This document shows, piece after piece, positions 1-7,500 of a stretch of 33,931 bases of DNA. Position 1 is the first letter of the stretch. Each line of letters starts with the position of its first letter. A program made the translations under genes and the position numbers. The notes under the pieces are model-generated. The model was not told the DNA's origin. It did not search any database and saw nothing but the letters and a program-made list of their open reading frames with translations. This DNA comes from CALMEH01 sp964548225 (GTDB taxonomy: Bacteria > Acidobacteriota > Blastocatellia > Pyrinomonadales > Pyrinomonadaceae): the NCBI GenBank assembly GCA_964548225.1, contig CAZJQP010000057.1, positions 1-33,931 on the forward strand, in the 5' to 3' direction.

Positions 1-453
1 TTCACCGAATTGCACCAAAAATTCTATTTCTTCGTCTGACATTTCTACAAATTTCACGCGGGTTTTTTGAATCACGACATTTGTAATTTGTAATTCGTAA
101 TTTGTAACTTGAACTAAAGCAACGCCTGTCAAAACTTCGTGCCAGTTTCCCGACAGCATTTTTATCATTCGCCGCGCTTCTTCCAAATCAACGGGTTTGC
201 CGATAATTTGATTGTCAATTACAACGGTCGTGTCTGCGCCCAACACAATTGCGTCCGAGTATTTTGCGGCAACAGCTTCGGCTTTTTCACGCGCCAAACG
301 CCTGACATAATCTTCGGGTTTTTCGTTAGGCATTTCGGTTTCATCAATGTCAGCCGAGTCTTTTGTAAATTTCCAACCAACGGAATTTAATATTTCTGCG
401 CGTCGCGGACTGCCCGAAGCAAGAATCAATTTTGGACATTTATCATTTATCAT
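1..453 (-). CDS. maf: Maf family nucleotide pyrophosphatase (partial, C-terminus off the left edge)
   Basis: House-cleaning nucleoside triphosphate pyrophosphatase of the Maf/HAM1-like fold, cytoplasmic. The 151 visible codons begin MINDKCPKLILASGSPRR; the ASGSPRR phosphate-binding motif is at residues 12-18, followed by the family's GADTTVV block with the catalytic Asp and by an AREKAEAVA helix. Family members are about 190-200 residues, so roughly the last 40-50 are missing beyond base 1. The ATG at 453 lies in a heptamer repeat and is the first in-frame ATG before the motif. A second heptamer run (TTGTAAT, 81-114) lies inside the reading frame and encodes a Thr/Asn/Gln-rich stretch, probably a surface loop. 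The gene diverges from the DUF721 gene at 502. The substrate subclass (dTTP/UTP or m7GTP) cannot be read from this fragment. Confidence 0.9.
   Translation of the reverse strand, partial: MINDKCPKLILASGSPRRAEILNSVGWKFTKDSADIDETEMPNEKPEDYVRRLAREKAEAVAAKYSDAIVLGADTTVVIDNQIIGKPVDLEEARRMIKMLSGNWHEVLTGVALVQVTNYELQITNVVIQKTRVKFVEMSDEEIEFLVQFGE
81..114. repeat. TTGTAAT heptamer run inside maf
   Basis: Four consecutive 7-bp units (TTGTAAT, TTGTAAT, TCGTAAT, TTGTAAC) plus a partial fifth, in frame within maf. It resembles the intergenic heptamer repeats elsewhere in the window. No inverted arm is seen next to it. Confidence 0.8.
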
Positions 454-504
454 TTATTATTAACCTTTGATAAATGATAAATGATAAATGATAAATGACA
501 AATG
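437..504. repeat. ATAAATG heptamer inverted repeat between maf and the DUF721 gene
   Basis: Direct 7-bp units of ATAAATG on the plus strand (469-504) face their reverse complements CATTTAT (437-458) across a short loop, TTAACC. The element could form a long AT-rich hairpin. The start codon of maf (451-453) lies in the left arm and that of the DUF721 gene (502-504) in the right arm. The GATAAA unit at 483-488, 17 bp after TTAACC, also resembles a weak -10 hexamer, so the repeat may supply promoter parts; that is inference. Confidence 0.85.
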
Positions 505-975
505 AACGAACTTTTTCGTGCGCTGCCTGCACTGATGAAAGAATTTGAAGATAACGAAGCCGTGCGAGAAGCGGTTGTTTTTGCAGCGTGGCGCAAAATT
601 GCGGGCGAAGCCTTACGTTTTTCCGCCGTTCCGTTTCATCTTGCGGGCAAGCGTTTGACGGTTGCTGTTTCGGGCGAATCTTGGCGCAAACATCTCGAAC
701 ATTTGAGCGGGCAGATGATTTTTAAAATCAACTCAAAACTCGGTTCAGCCGCTGTAACTTTCATCGAATTTCAAGTTAATGAAGCGGCAGTTAAAGCCGA
801 ACGCACCAAATTTCAGAAAACAGACACAAAAGCCATTTCGGAAGAAACCGCGCTCAACGAAATTACGCCGAAAATGCGCCACAAAGCCGATGCCATAAAA
901 GACGATAATCTGCGCTATCAATTTCTGCTCGCGGCAGGAAGCTGTTTGGTGCGAAGGAAAAATTTAAAAAAATAA
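502..975 (+). CDS. DUF721 / DciA-like protein
   Basis: A 157-residue protein. Residues 20-95 match the DUF721 pattern: a conserved Trp (W30) before a K-I-A-G segment, a short beta hairpin (FHLAGKRLTVAV), then a Ser/Trp pair (W61) leading into a helix that ends in a V-x-F-I-E-F strand. DUF721 includes DciA, the replicative helicase loader or operator of bacteria that lack DnaC/DnaI. Equating this protein with DciA is inference, because the family is broad. The C-terminal 60 residues are charged and look flexible. The start at 502 is the only ATG before the domain and sits in the heptamer repeat, with no clear Shine-Dalgarno sequence. gatC follows after 3 bases, suggesting a shared transcript with the gat genes. 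Confidence 0.72.
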   Translation: MNELFRALPALMKEFEDNEAVREAVVFAAWRKIAGEALRFSAVPFHLAGKRLTVAVSGESWRKHLEHLSGQMIFKINSKLGSAAVTFIEFQVNEAAVKAERTKFQKTDTKAISEETALNEITPKMRHKADAIKDDNLRYQFLLAAGSCLVRRKNLKK

Positions 976-978
976 AAT

Positions 979-1260
979 ATGGATGTCAGAAAAGTCGCAA
1001 AATTAGCGCATCTTGAAATAACAGATGAAGAAGTTGCAATGTTTGAACCGCAAATAGCGAGCATTGTCGAATATGTCGAGCAATTAAATGAACTCGATAC
1101 CGAAAATATTGAGCCAATGCTCGGCGGTCTGACGGCAGAAGGCGAAGCGACAGACACACGCCGCGCAGATGTTCCGCACGAATCTTTGGGACAGAAAAAT
1201 GCACTCAAAGAAGCACCTTCAGCGGTCGAAGGACATTTTCAAGTGCCGAAAGTTCTTTAA
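979..1260 (+). CDS. gatC: Aspartyl/glutamyl-tRNA amidotransferase subunit C
   Basis: The 93-residue small subunit of GatCAB, which transamidates Glu-tRNA(Gln) and/or Asp-tRNA(Asn). It shows the usual features: V-x-K-V-A-K-L-A-H-L-E-I at the N-terminus, the amphipathic stretch ending QLNELDTENIEPM, and a C-terminal V-x-x-H-F-x-V-P motif just before the end. Length is typical of the family. It starts 3 bases after the DUF721 gene with no strong Shine-Dalgarno sequence. gatA follows after an inserted lipoprotein gene. gatB is not in the window. Confidence 0.95.
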   Translation: MDVRKVAKLAHLEITDEEVAMFEPQIASIVEYVEQLNELDTENIEPMLGGLTAEGEATDTRRADVPHESLGQKNALKEAPSAVEGHFQVPKVL

Positions 1261-1263
1261 TTT

Positions 1264-1331
1264 AATGCAAAATTCAAAATTCAAAACTCAAAATTTGATT
1301 CGCATATTTTGCATTTTATATTTTGCATTTT
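1264..1331 (+). repeat. Heptamer hairpin forming the 5' end of the lipoprotein gene
   Basis: Direct units AAAATTC, AAAATTC, AAAACTC, AAAATTT (1268-1296) are followed by units rich in ATTTTGCATTTT (about 1305-1331), which are roughly the reverse complement of the start of the element. The run is read in frame as the leader of the lipoprotein at 1265. Confidence 0.75.
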
Positions 1332-1717
1332 TAATTGTCTCTTGTGGCAGTATTCCGAATCTGGAGCCGCGTGAATGCACTGAAAGCAACGGTATTGTGA
1401 AGGAATTTTATTCCTATCATTTTGCTAATGAAATGAAGTTTTCGCAGGCGAATTTGAAACAGCGCGAGGAATTTTTAACCACGGAATTTATAAAATCTTT
1501 ACAGAATTTGCAGACGGAAAATGATGTTTTTACGACAAATAACACCGATTTTCCGAAAGCATTCCGTATTGGCAAATGCGAAGTCGTTTCGCCAGAAAAA
1601 ACAGTTTTTGAAATCGTGCTTTTTTGGCGCGATGATGTGCGGAGCGAACAAAAATTAATCAAAGCCGAAACCGTCAAACAAGACAGTAAATGGCTGATAA
1701 ATAAAGTCTTAAACTAA
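1265..1717 (+). CDS. Small lipoprotein of unknown function
   Basis: A predicted 150-residue lipoprotein. The N-terminus MQNSKFKTQNLI is followed by a hydrophobic stretch ending in the lipobox LIVSC, so Cys27 would be lipidated and the protein anchored in a membrane. The remainder is a small mixed alpha/beta domain with two further Cys (in PRECTES and GKCEV), ending in a FWRDDVRSEQK...WLINKV segment that recalls secreted DUF4878-like folds; I do not recognise a family with confidence. An in-frame start exists at 1169 inside gatC, but the ATG at 1265 puts the signal peptide at the N-terminus. The leader is encoded by a heptamer repeat. It lies between gatC (4 bases before) and gatA (3 bases after), so co-transcription is likely, although a role in tRNA amidation is not implied. 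Confidence 0.75.
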   Translation: MQNSKFKTQNLIRIFCILYFAFLIVSCGSIPNLEPRECTESNGIVKEFYSYHFANEMKFSQANLKQREEFLTTEFIKSLQNLQTENDVFTTNNTDFPKAFRIGKCEVVSPEKTVFEIVLFWRDDVRSEQKLIKAETVKQDSKWLINKVLN

Positions 1718-1720
1718 TTT

Positions 1721-3121
1721 ATGTCAATTCGAGAAACAATCGAAAAAACTTTAACAAACGCCGAAAAGCTGAACGGCGAACTCAATTCTTTTCTTTCGAT
1801 CGAGCGTGATTATGCGACAAAACGCGCTGAAGAAGTTGAAAAAAATCCGTCGGAAAACGCCCTGAGCGGTGTGGCAATCGCGGTCAAAGACAATATTTGC
1901 ACGAAGGATTTGCAGACGACTTGCGGCTCGCGGATTTTGCAGAATTACAAAGCGCATTACAACGCAACCGCTGTCAAAAAATTGACCGAAGCCGGTGCGA
2001 TTATCATTGGCAAAACGAATATGGACGAATTTGCGATGGGTTCGTCAAACGAATCATCGGCGTTCGGAAGCGTAAAAAATCCTTGGGACACAACACGAGT
2101 TCCGGGCGGAAGTTCGGGCGGAAGCGCAGTTGCGGTCGCTTCGGGCGTGGTTCGCGCAAGTTTGGGTTCGGAAACGGGCGGTTCGGTGCGTCAACCGGCT
2201 TCGCTTTGCGGAATTGTCGGATTGAAACCGACTTACGGCAGAATCTCGCGTTTCGGACTTGTCGCGTTTGCTTCGTCGCTTGATAACATCGGCATTTTCG
2301 GACAAACGTCGAAAGATGTCGCGGACGTTTTAAGTGTCATCGCCGGACGCGATAAAAATGATTCGACGAGCGCAGATGTTGCCGTTCCGAATTATTCCAA
2401 AACTTTAAACAACGATATAAAAGGCAGAAAAATCGGCGTTCCGCGTGCGCTTTTCGGCGAAGGTTTGGACGATGAAGTTCGGAACGCAGTTGAAAATTCG
2501 ATTGAAAATTATCGTTCGTTAGGTGCGGAAATTGTTGATGTCGAACTTCCGCACGCGAAATACGGCATTGCGGTTTATTACATTATTGCCACGGCGGAAG
2601 CCTCGTCAAATCTCGCAAGATTTGACGGTGTGCGCTACGGTTTTCGTGCTGAAGGTTCGCACAGCTTGCGCGAAACTTATTTCAAAACCCGTGAAGAAGG
2701 CTTCGGCGCAGAAGTTAAACGTCGCATAATGCTCGGAACTTATGTTTTATCAAGCGGATATTACGATGCATATTATTCAAAAGCGCAAAAAGTTCGGGCG
2801 TTGGTGAAACGCGATTATGAGCAAGCCTTTAAAAAATGCGACGCGATTCTTACACCGACATCACCTTCGGTCGCGTTCAAAATCGGCGAAAAATCCGACG
2901 ACCCGTTAGCAATGTATTTAAGCGATATTTACACAGTTTCGGCAAATCTTGCAGGAATTCCCGCCGTTTCGATTCCTTGCGGATTGTCATCGGAAGGCTT
3001 GCCGATTGGCACACAACTTGTCGGAAATTTCTGGTCGGAAGATGTTTTGCTGAATCTTGGAAATGTCTATGAAAAAGAATTTCCGCTTGCCACAAAACCA
3101 AAAATTTTTGCTGCGGAATAA
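1721..3121 (+). CDS. gatA: Aspartyl/glutamyl-tRNA amidotransferase subunit A
   Basis: The glutaminase subunit of GatCAB, 466 residues, of the amidase-signature family. The catalytic Ser-cisSer-Lys triad is visible: Lys56 in AVKDN, Ser131 in PGGSSGGSA and the nucleophile Ser155 in ETGGSVRQPA. The spacings (75 and 24 residues) match those of characterised GatA enzymes. The C-terminal AGIPAVSIPCG and GLPIGTQL blocks are also present, so it looks intact. The start is 3 bases after the lipoprotein stop. It provides ammonia from Gln for Glu-tRNA(Gln)/Asp-tRNA(Asn) transamidation with GatC and an off-window GatB. Confidence 0.97.
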   Translation: MSIRETIEKTLTNAEKLNGELNSFLSIERDYATKRAEEVEKNPSENALSGVAIAVKDNICTKDLQTTCGSRILQNYKAHYNATAVKKLTEAGAIIIGKTNMDEFAMGSSNESSAFGSVKNPWDTTRVPGGSSGGSAVAVASGVVRASLGSETGGSVRQPASLCGIVGLKPTYGRISRFGLVAFASSLDNIGIFGQTSKDVADVLSVIAGRDKNDSTSADVAVPNYSKTLNNDIKGRKIGVPRALFGEGLDDEVRNAVENSIENYRSLGAEIVDVELPHAKYGIAVYYIIATAEASSNLARFDGVRYGFRAEGSHSLRETYFKTREEGFGAEVKRRIMLGTYVLSSGYYDAYYSKAQKVRALVKRDYEQAFKKCDAILTPTSPSVAFKIGEKSDDPLAMYLSDIYTVSANLAGIPAVSIPCGLSSEGLPIGTQLVGNFWSEDVLLNLGNVYEKEFPLATKPKIFAAE

Positions 3122-3170
3122 TAGGCAACTTTTCAAAATAACCGACTGAAAGCATTGCGGATAACTGTTT

Positions 3171-3306
3171 TAACGCAAAGACGCAAAGCGGTAAAGACAC
3201 AAAGATTCGTTTTTTTCAGCGCAAGATGTTAATCAAATTGCTGACAATAATCAGCCAAACAATTAATAGAAATTCGCGTCTTTGCCACTTTGCGTCTTTG
3301 CGTTGA
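3171..3306. repeat. ACGCAAAG-type inverted repeat
   Basis: The 250-base gap between gatA and the next gene holds a left arm at 3171-3202 (units of ACGCAAAG, AAGCGGTAAAGAC) and a right arm at 3276-3305 (CGTCTTTGCCACTTTGCGTC). These are mostly reverse complements and are separated by about 70 bases. Likely a structured 3' end or terminator region for the gat cluster. There is no clean U-tract. Confidence 0.6.
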
Positions 3307-3336
3307 AAAAATCACATATTCTATTTTGGAAAGTTG

Positions 3337-3342
3337 TATAAT
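3337..3342 (+). promoter_or_regulatory. Possible -10 box (TATAAT)
   Basis: A perfect TATAAT lies about 60 bases before the ATG at 3404. No good -35 hexamer is seen 16-18 bases upstream, so this rests on the -10 alone. Confidence 0.35.
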
Positions 3343-3403
3343 TTATTTCTTTTGCAGTTTTTAAGAGAACTTTTTGCGGAAAATTGAATCTAATGATCTG
3401 AAT

Positions 3404-3919
3404 ATGGAAACGCTTATAAATCAAGGGAAAAAAGAAAAGGGAAATAGCAAAGTTATGTTGGCGGCAGTCGGCGTGGCGATTTTAATTGTTGTGGGGCTTG
3501 TCGGTTTTTACGCTTCGCAACCGGCACACGAAGAAAAGAAAACTCAACATCTCGAAGGTGCGTTTGTTGAAGGTATGCCGGAATTTGATGCTATGAGCAA
3601 AAAAATTGCGATTCAAAACGACGAAGAAAATACCTTTCAATCACCGACTGCGCTCGGAACGATTACAATGTTCACGCGAGCCACCGTCCGCAATATGAGC
3701 GATAAAACGATTACCGCTTTGGAAATAAAAGTCAGCATTTTAGATCAATTCGACAAGGTTATCCGCGAAAAAAAACAACTTGTTATTCCAACCGACAAAA
3801 TAGAATCAATTCCGCCGAATACAAATGTTTCGGTTAATATTGCCGTCGAAGGTTTTTCGAGAAACGACGACCGCGCCCGCGTTAAATGGAAGGTTACGGC
3901 GGTTAAAGTTGAGAAATGA
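3404..3919 (+). CDS. Single-pass membrane protein with an FxLYD-like extracytoplasmic domain
   Basis: About 171 residues from the ATG at 3404 (a TTG at 3374 would add ten polar residues; neither has a strong ribosome-binding site). A Lys-rich N-terminus is followed by one transmembrane helix (VMLAAVGVAILIVVGLVGFY), giving an N-in topology with most of the protein outside. The outer part has a beta-rich pattern: T-R-A-T-V-R-N-M-S-D-K, then V-S-I-L-D-Q-F-D and I-P-P-N-T-N-V-S-V. This is like the FxLYD/DUF3426-type immunoglobulin-like domains often seen in anchored proteins; the assignment is by pattern only. The gene is single and converges on the ABC transporter cluster, the two stop codons lying in one hairpin. 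Confidence 0.65.
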   Translation: METLINQGKKEKGNSKVMLAAVGVAILIVVGLVGFYASQPAHEEKKTQHLEGAFVEGMPEFDAMSKKIAIQNDEENTFQSPTALGTITMFTRATVRNMSDKTITALEIKVSILDQFDKVIREKKQLVIPTDKIESIPPNTNVSVNIAVEGFSRNDDRARVKWKVTAVKVEK

Positions 3920-3939
3920 GAAGTTAGTTTTCATTTCTC
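3911..3939. terminator. Hairpin shared by two converging genes
   Basis: GAGAAATGA (3911-3919) pairs with TCATTTCTC (3931-3939) over an 11-base loop, with T-rich sequence after it on the plus strand. The TGA stop of the plus-strand gene is in the left arm and that of the minus-strand ATPase in the right arm, so one dyad ends both genes. The arms belong to the heptamer-type sequences seen elsewhere. Confidence 0.6.
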
Positions 3940-4866
3940 ATTTTTCGCTTCTACAAATAAATCTTCCAAAGATTGGCGAACAGGTTGGACAGACACGAGT
4001 TTGCCTCCGTTTTCGCGGGTTAATTTGAGAATTTTATCAATGTCTGATTCGTCGGAAACTTGAATATTTGCGCCGTTCGGTTTTGAAAAAATCTCTACAC
4101 CGATAATTTTATTCTTCAAACTTTCAGCAGAAACGCCTTTTACATTGATTTCAAAAAGTTGAACTTCGCCTGTTTGAGTTAATAATTCATCCAATTTTCC
4201 TGTGTGTGCGAGCTTGCCCTTTCGCAAAATAGCTACATTATCGCATAGAGCTTCGATGTCAGATAAAATATGTGTTGACATAAAAACCGTTGTGCCTTTT
4301 TCACGCAATTCAGCGATTAGTTCACGGATTTCACGCCGTCCAATCGGGTCGAGTCCTGACATCGGTTCATCGAGAAACACGATTTCCGGCTCATTTATCA
4401 AACATTGTGCAATGCCGACTCTTTGCAGCATTCCTTTTGAAAATTTCCGCAGCTGTTTATTCCAATCTTTTTCATCCAAACCGACTTTAGTTAAAAGTTC
4501 TTCGGTTTTTTGCTTGCGTTTTGCCGCATCGAATCCAAAAAGTTCGCCGAAATAATTCATCAATTCCGATGCTTTCAGATAATCGTAAAAGTATGGGTTT
4601 TCCGGACAATAACCTATCGAAGAGTGCATTTTCGTATTGGAAATATCTTTGCCCAAAATCTTTGCGTTTCCGGCTGTGGGAAAAATCAGCGACATCAAAA
4701 TCTTAATCGTGGTTGTTTTTCCCGCGCCGTTGCCGCCGAGAAAACCGAAGATTTGTCCGCTTTCCACATTCAAAGTCAAATTTTCGAGCGCACGAATTTT
4801 CTTTTTTTTCCAGAATCCTTTTTCGTAATCTTTGGTTAAATTTTCGATTTCAACAACGTAGCTCAT
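3931..4866 (-). CDS. ABC transporter ATP-binding protein (ABC-2 type)
   Basis: A 311-residue ATPase. Walker A GGNGAGKTT is at residues 44-52, the signature FSKGMLQRV at 142-150 and Walker B FLDEP at 164-168, followed by GLDP and a switch His in STHI. The extended C-terminal region of about 80 residues is typical of DrrA/NatA-type exporters (DUF4162-like). It is the last gene of a minus-strand cluster with the permease at 5801 and the TPR protein at 4870, separated by 1-3 bases. It should power the permease; the substrate cannot be told from sequence. Proteins of this group export drugs, Na+ or lipids, or act in gliding and copper handling. Confidence 0.93.
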   Translation of the reverse strand: MSYVVEIENLTKDYEKGFWKKKKIRALENLTLNVESGQIFGFLGGNGAGKTTTIKILMSLIFPTAGNAKILGKDISNTKMHSSIGYCPENPYFYDYLKASELMNYFGELFGFDAAKRKQKTEELLTKVGLDEKDWNKQLRKFSKGMLQRVGIAQCLINEPEIVFLDEPMSGLDPIGRREIRELIAELREKGTTVFMSTHILSDIEALCDNVAILRKGKLAHTGKLDELLTQTGEVQLFEINVKGVSAESLKNKIIGVEIFSKPNGANIQVSDESDIDKILKLTRENGGKLVSVQPVRQSLEDLFVEAKNEK

Positions 4867-4869
4867 AGT

Positions 4870-5799
4870 TTATTTCAATGGAAGTTTCGTGTTTTTTGCA
4901 TCAAGCAGAACATCACATTTTTCTTTTTCTAAAATATAGGGCGCACCGGACGGGTCAACGAGATTGTTTGACTTGTCAATGCGAAAATCTTTGCCGCTTG
5001 GAAGTTTGACTGTTTGGAGAAGCGGAAAAATTTCAGCAAAAGAATTGGCACAACGTCCGGATTTTTCCTTGAATTTTTGCAATGCGCCGCGAATTGCGTC
5101 AAGTTCGTCTAAAGAATCCAGCTCAATTAGGCGAATGTCGGCAACTTCGCGGACTTGTTTATCAGCAGATTCATTTTTCATTTGAGTATAAATTTCGCGG
5201 GCGGTTTCGCGGCTTCCGCCTTCGGTTTTCATTCGCGCCGCCATAATTTTCATAAATGGAAGTGCGCCTTCGATTTCCGCGCCTTTGGCGTAAATTTCCG
5301 ATGCTTTGGCAAAATCTTTTTGCCGCCAATAGATATAGCCGAGCTGTTGATAAAGTTTCCATTCTTTAGGATTATTTTTGATCCCTTTCTCAATGAACTT
5401 GATGGCAAGATTGGCATCAATCGCCGGAAGAACTACCGCACCGTATTCATAGACGGCAATATATTGCGGGTCTAAGTCCGTCGCCGTTTCAAGATACGGA
5501 TGAAGGAGGCGCGGGTTGATATTTGACAAGTTTTCGAGATTGATGTCTTCTTTTGAGTTCAAGATTTTATCGCCGAGATATTGAAGCGATTGCATCCAAT
5601 AAAAATCCGCTAAAAGTCCTTCTGCACCAAATGCGAAACCTTTCAGTTTTGCGCCTTTTAACGCCAAATCTTGGTCGCTGTAACCTTCGGGCAGATTCGG
5701 TTTTACTTTTTCGAGATAATTGCTCAAAACATAAACTACAAGAAATCCGCAAACAATTACGGCTGATGCAATGATGGTTTTTACGGAATTTGTAAGCAT
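4870..5799 (-). CDS. Membrane-anchored TPR protein in an ABC-2 operon
   Basis: A 309-residue protein with an N-terminal transmembrane helix (TIIASAVIVCGFLVVYVLS) and then a soluble, mostly helical domain. The segment PKEWKLYQQLGYIYWRQKDF plus FAKASEIYAKGAEIEGA fits tetratricopeptide repeats. The segment before it (LLADFYWMQSLQYLGDK, and LYP-type LLHPYLETATDLDP) resembles the N-terminus of TPR proteins that often lie beside ABC-2 exporters. The C-terminal 80 residues have a small beta domain (DFRIDKSNNLVDPSGAPY). The start is 1 base after the permease stop and the stop is 3 bases before the ATPase start, so tight co-expression is expected. It could be an accessory or assembly partner of the exporter; that role is inferred only from the operon. 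Confidence 0.7.
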   Translation of the reverse strand: MLTNSVKTIIASAVIVCGFLVVYVLSNYLEKVKPNLPEGYSDQDLALKGAKLKGFAFGAEGLLADFYWMQSLQYLGDKILNSKEDINLENLSNINPRLLHPYLETATDLDPQYIAVYEYGAVVLPAIDANLAIKFIEKGIKNNPKEWKLYQQLGYIYWRQKDFAKASEIYAKGAEIEGALPFMKIMAARMKTEGGSRETAREIYTQMKNESADKQVREVADIRLIELDSLDELDAIRGALQKFKEKSGRCANSFAEIFPLLQTVKLPSGKDFRIDKSNNLVDPSGAPYILEKEKCDVLLDAKNTKLPLK

Positions 5800-5800
5800 T

Positions 5801-6607
5801 TTATTTAAAGTTTCGGCGGCTGAAGATCAAAACAGTAATTGCAAGCAAAATTGCCGAATAAACTACGGCATAGACAATTGCACCGAAAAGCATCGAAGAC
5901 GGCGGAAAAATACCGTGAGCGGCATTGGTCGTGAAGCTGAAAAAAGAAAAATTCGGCATCAGATAATAAAGTGCGCCGAAAAAGAATTTCACCGCCGATG
6001 TGCCGAGATTTTCGGCAAGTTCGTGTAAGGCTTTGCTGAAATGTCCAATGACAAAAATAAAAAACGTCAAAAGGGCGGAAAGTGCGGGCGATGAAAAAGA
6101 CGAAAAGAGAATGGCAACGGCGGTTAAAACCGTTAATTCGAGAAAAATCAAGATAATCGCGCCCCAAATCGAAAATGCCAAACCTTTTCCGCCGACATAT
6201 AAAAGTGCGAGCGAAACTCCAACGCCCATAATTAAAATGTTGACCAAAAGCGTCAAACATAAACCGAGATATTTGCCGACAATGAATTCACCGCGTCCGA
6301 TTGGTTTTGAAAAAATCGCATAAACGGTGCGTTTTTCGATTTCTTTGGAAACTAGGCTGACACCGACGAAAATCGAGATAAACGCGCCGAAAATCAGCAT
6401 CGCCGTCAGTCCCAAATTAACAATCGTTCGTGCTTCTTGTCCGGCGGTCAGTTCGCTCAAAAAAATTGCGCTTGCCGTCAGCAAAAGCACGAAAAGCACG
6501 AGATTATACAAAACGCGGTCGCGGACGGCTTCGCGGAATGTATTGCGGGCAATCGTTAGAATTTTATTTAACATTGATGAATTCGAAACGTCAGTTTGAT
6601 TTGGCAT
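5801..6607 (-). CDS. ABC-2 type permease
   Basis: A 268-residue integral membrane protein with about six hydrophobic helices. It shows the ABC-2 pattern of an N-terminal amphipathic segment (IARNTFREAVRDRVLYN), a first helix, and after the second helix VSKEIEKRTVYAIFSKPIGRGEF, which is the conserved cytoplasmic motif of NatB/YhaP-like permeases. An alternative ATG 11 codons inside (6574) is possible; neither start has a clear ribosome-binding site. First gene of a three-gene cluster with the TPR protein and the ATPase. Only one permease is present, so a homodimer would be needed. Confidence 0.9.
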   Translation of the reverse strand: MPNQTDVSNSSMLNKILTIARNTFREAVRDRVLYNLVLFVLLLTASAIFLSELTAGQEARTIVNLGLTAMLIFGAFISIFVGVSLVSKEIEKRTVYAIFSKPIGRGEFIVGKYLGLCLTLLVNILIMGVGVSLALLYVGGKGLAFSIWGAIILIFLELTVLTAVAILFSSFSSPALSALLTFFIFVIGHFSKALHELAENLGTSAVKFFFGALYYLMPNFSFFSFTTNAAHGIFPPSSMLFGAIVYAVVYSAILLAITVLIFSRRNFK

Positions 6608-6738
6608 TTAAATTAAAAATGACAGAATCGGAAGATAATGTATTGAATGGTTAGAATGCGGAGGCTGGAATACTCTCCAATACAATTTTGGACTTATACG
6701 ATAGTGGAAGTCAAGCAAGAAATATTCAGGTTTAATCA

Positions 6739-6772
6739 AAAAAAACAGGACAAGTAAAAACTTGCCCTGTTA
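6739..6772 (-). terminator. Rho-independent terminator of pilin gene 1
   Basis: On the minus strand AACAGGGCAAG, a 5-6 base loop, CTTGTCCTGTT and then a run of T. The stem is 11 bp with one G-U pair. An identical copy follows pilin gene 2. Confidence 0.88.
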
Positions 6773-6797
6773 TTAAAACCGTTAGACAGTTTAATTA

Positions 6798-7304
6798 TTA
6801 GTTGGTCAACGGTGTCGCACCCGTAATTGCACGAGTCGTTGCGTCTGCCGTGATAACTCCGTTATCCGTGTTTGCATAAACAACACCTGTTTCAATCATA
6901 AAGAAGCGGCGTGTTCCCGTAGCCGAAATCGCTGATGTCGAGGTGTGTGTAACCGGTTGTGAATCAATGCTGAATACTGCCGGATTGCCCGCTGCTGCAG
7001 CGGTCGGGGTAACTGTGTAGTAATATCCTGCTTTAGCGGCGGCGGCAGCGGTAGCATTACCAACAACCGAGTCAACCAAACCTGCGCTTTGCAAGTTAGC
7101 CATTGTTCCGAAGTTGCCGTTACCGGTGGTTGATTGATAAGTAACTTGAGCACCGTGCAGGGTGCGAAGAGCCGAGATAGCACTACCTTCGTTAGCGGCA
7201 CGACGTGAAGCCAACAAGTTGGGAATAGCAATAGCGGCAACAATACCGATGATAACAACAACGATTAAAAGTTCGATAAGCGAGAAACCTTTTTGATTTT
7301 TCAT
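6798..7304 (-). CDS. pilA: Type IV pilin (PilA-like), copy 1
   Basis: A 168-residue prepilin. A six-residue leader, MKNQKG, precedes the prepilin peptidase site G^FSLIE with the conserved Glu5 of the mature protein. A long hydrophobic helix with A-I-P-N-L-L follows, then a Ser/Ala/Thr-rich globular part that has no Cys pair. I use the ATG at 7304 rather than an upstream TTG at 7331, because only this gives the normal short leader; an AGGAG lies 14 bases upstream. The protein is identical to that of the gene at 7925, and the DNA is identical over about 590 bp including the terminator. A sigma-54 promoter lies at 7376. It is probably a major pilus subunit, with regulators upstream in the same locus. 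Confidence 0.93.
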   Translation of the reverse strand: MKNQKGFSLIELLIVVVIIGIVAAIAIPNLLASRRAANEGSAISALRTLHGAQVTYQSTTGNGNFGTMANLQSAGLVDSVVGNATAAAAAKAGYYYTVTPTAAAAGNPAVFSIDSQPVTHTSTSAISATGTRRFFMIETGVVYANTDNGVITADATTRAITGATPLTN

Positions 7305-7375
7305 TTTAATTTTACAATCTCCTAGAATCAATATTTTTTTTCTTTTTCTACCTTTACTTAGGCACGACTGTCTAA

Positions 7376-7391
7376 TTCAATCGCCGTGCCA
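7376..7391 (-). promoter_or_regulatory. Sigma-54 promoter of pilin gene 1
   Basis: Minus strand TGGCACG-N4-TTGAA, with the GG and TTG elements at exact -24/-12 spacing; the usual GC at -12 is GA. The predicted transcription start is near 7364, giving a leader of about 60 bases. All three pilin genes carry this element. Confidence 0.85.
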
Positions 7392-7500
7392 TAACTTGTT
7401 TGAGAGTCCTAAAATACAAAAAAACCAATAAATACGGCACTTTTACGGACTTCTCAAAATGCTTTACTTTTTTTTCACACATTTCAACAATTGTTAATTA

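Noticed and set aside
1169..1264. Longer start for the lipoprotein gene inside gatC
   Set aside because: It would place 32 residues before the signal peptide, which is incompatible with lipoprotein export.
6608..6740. Possible tRNA or small RNA between the permease and pilin gene 1
   Set aside because: No cloverleaf or conserved RNA motif is found; only a short dyad near a stretch of purines.
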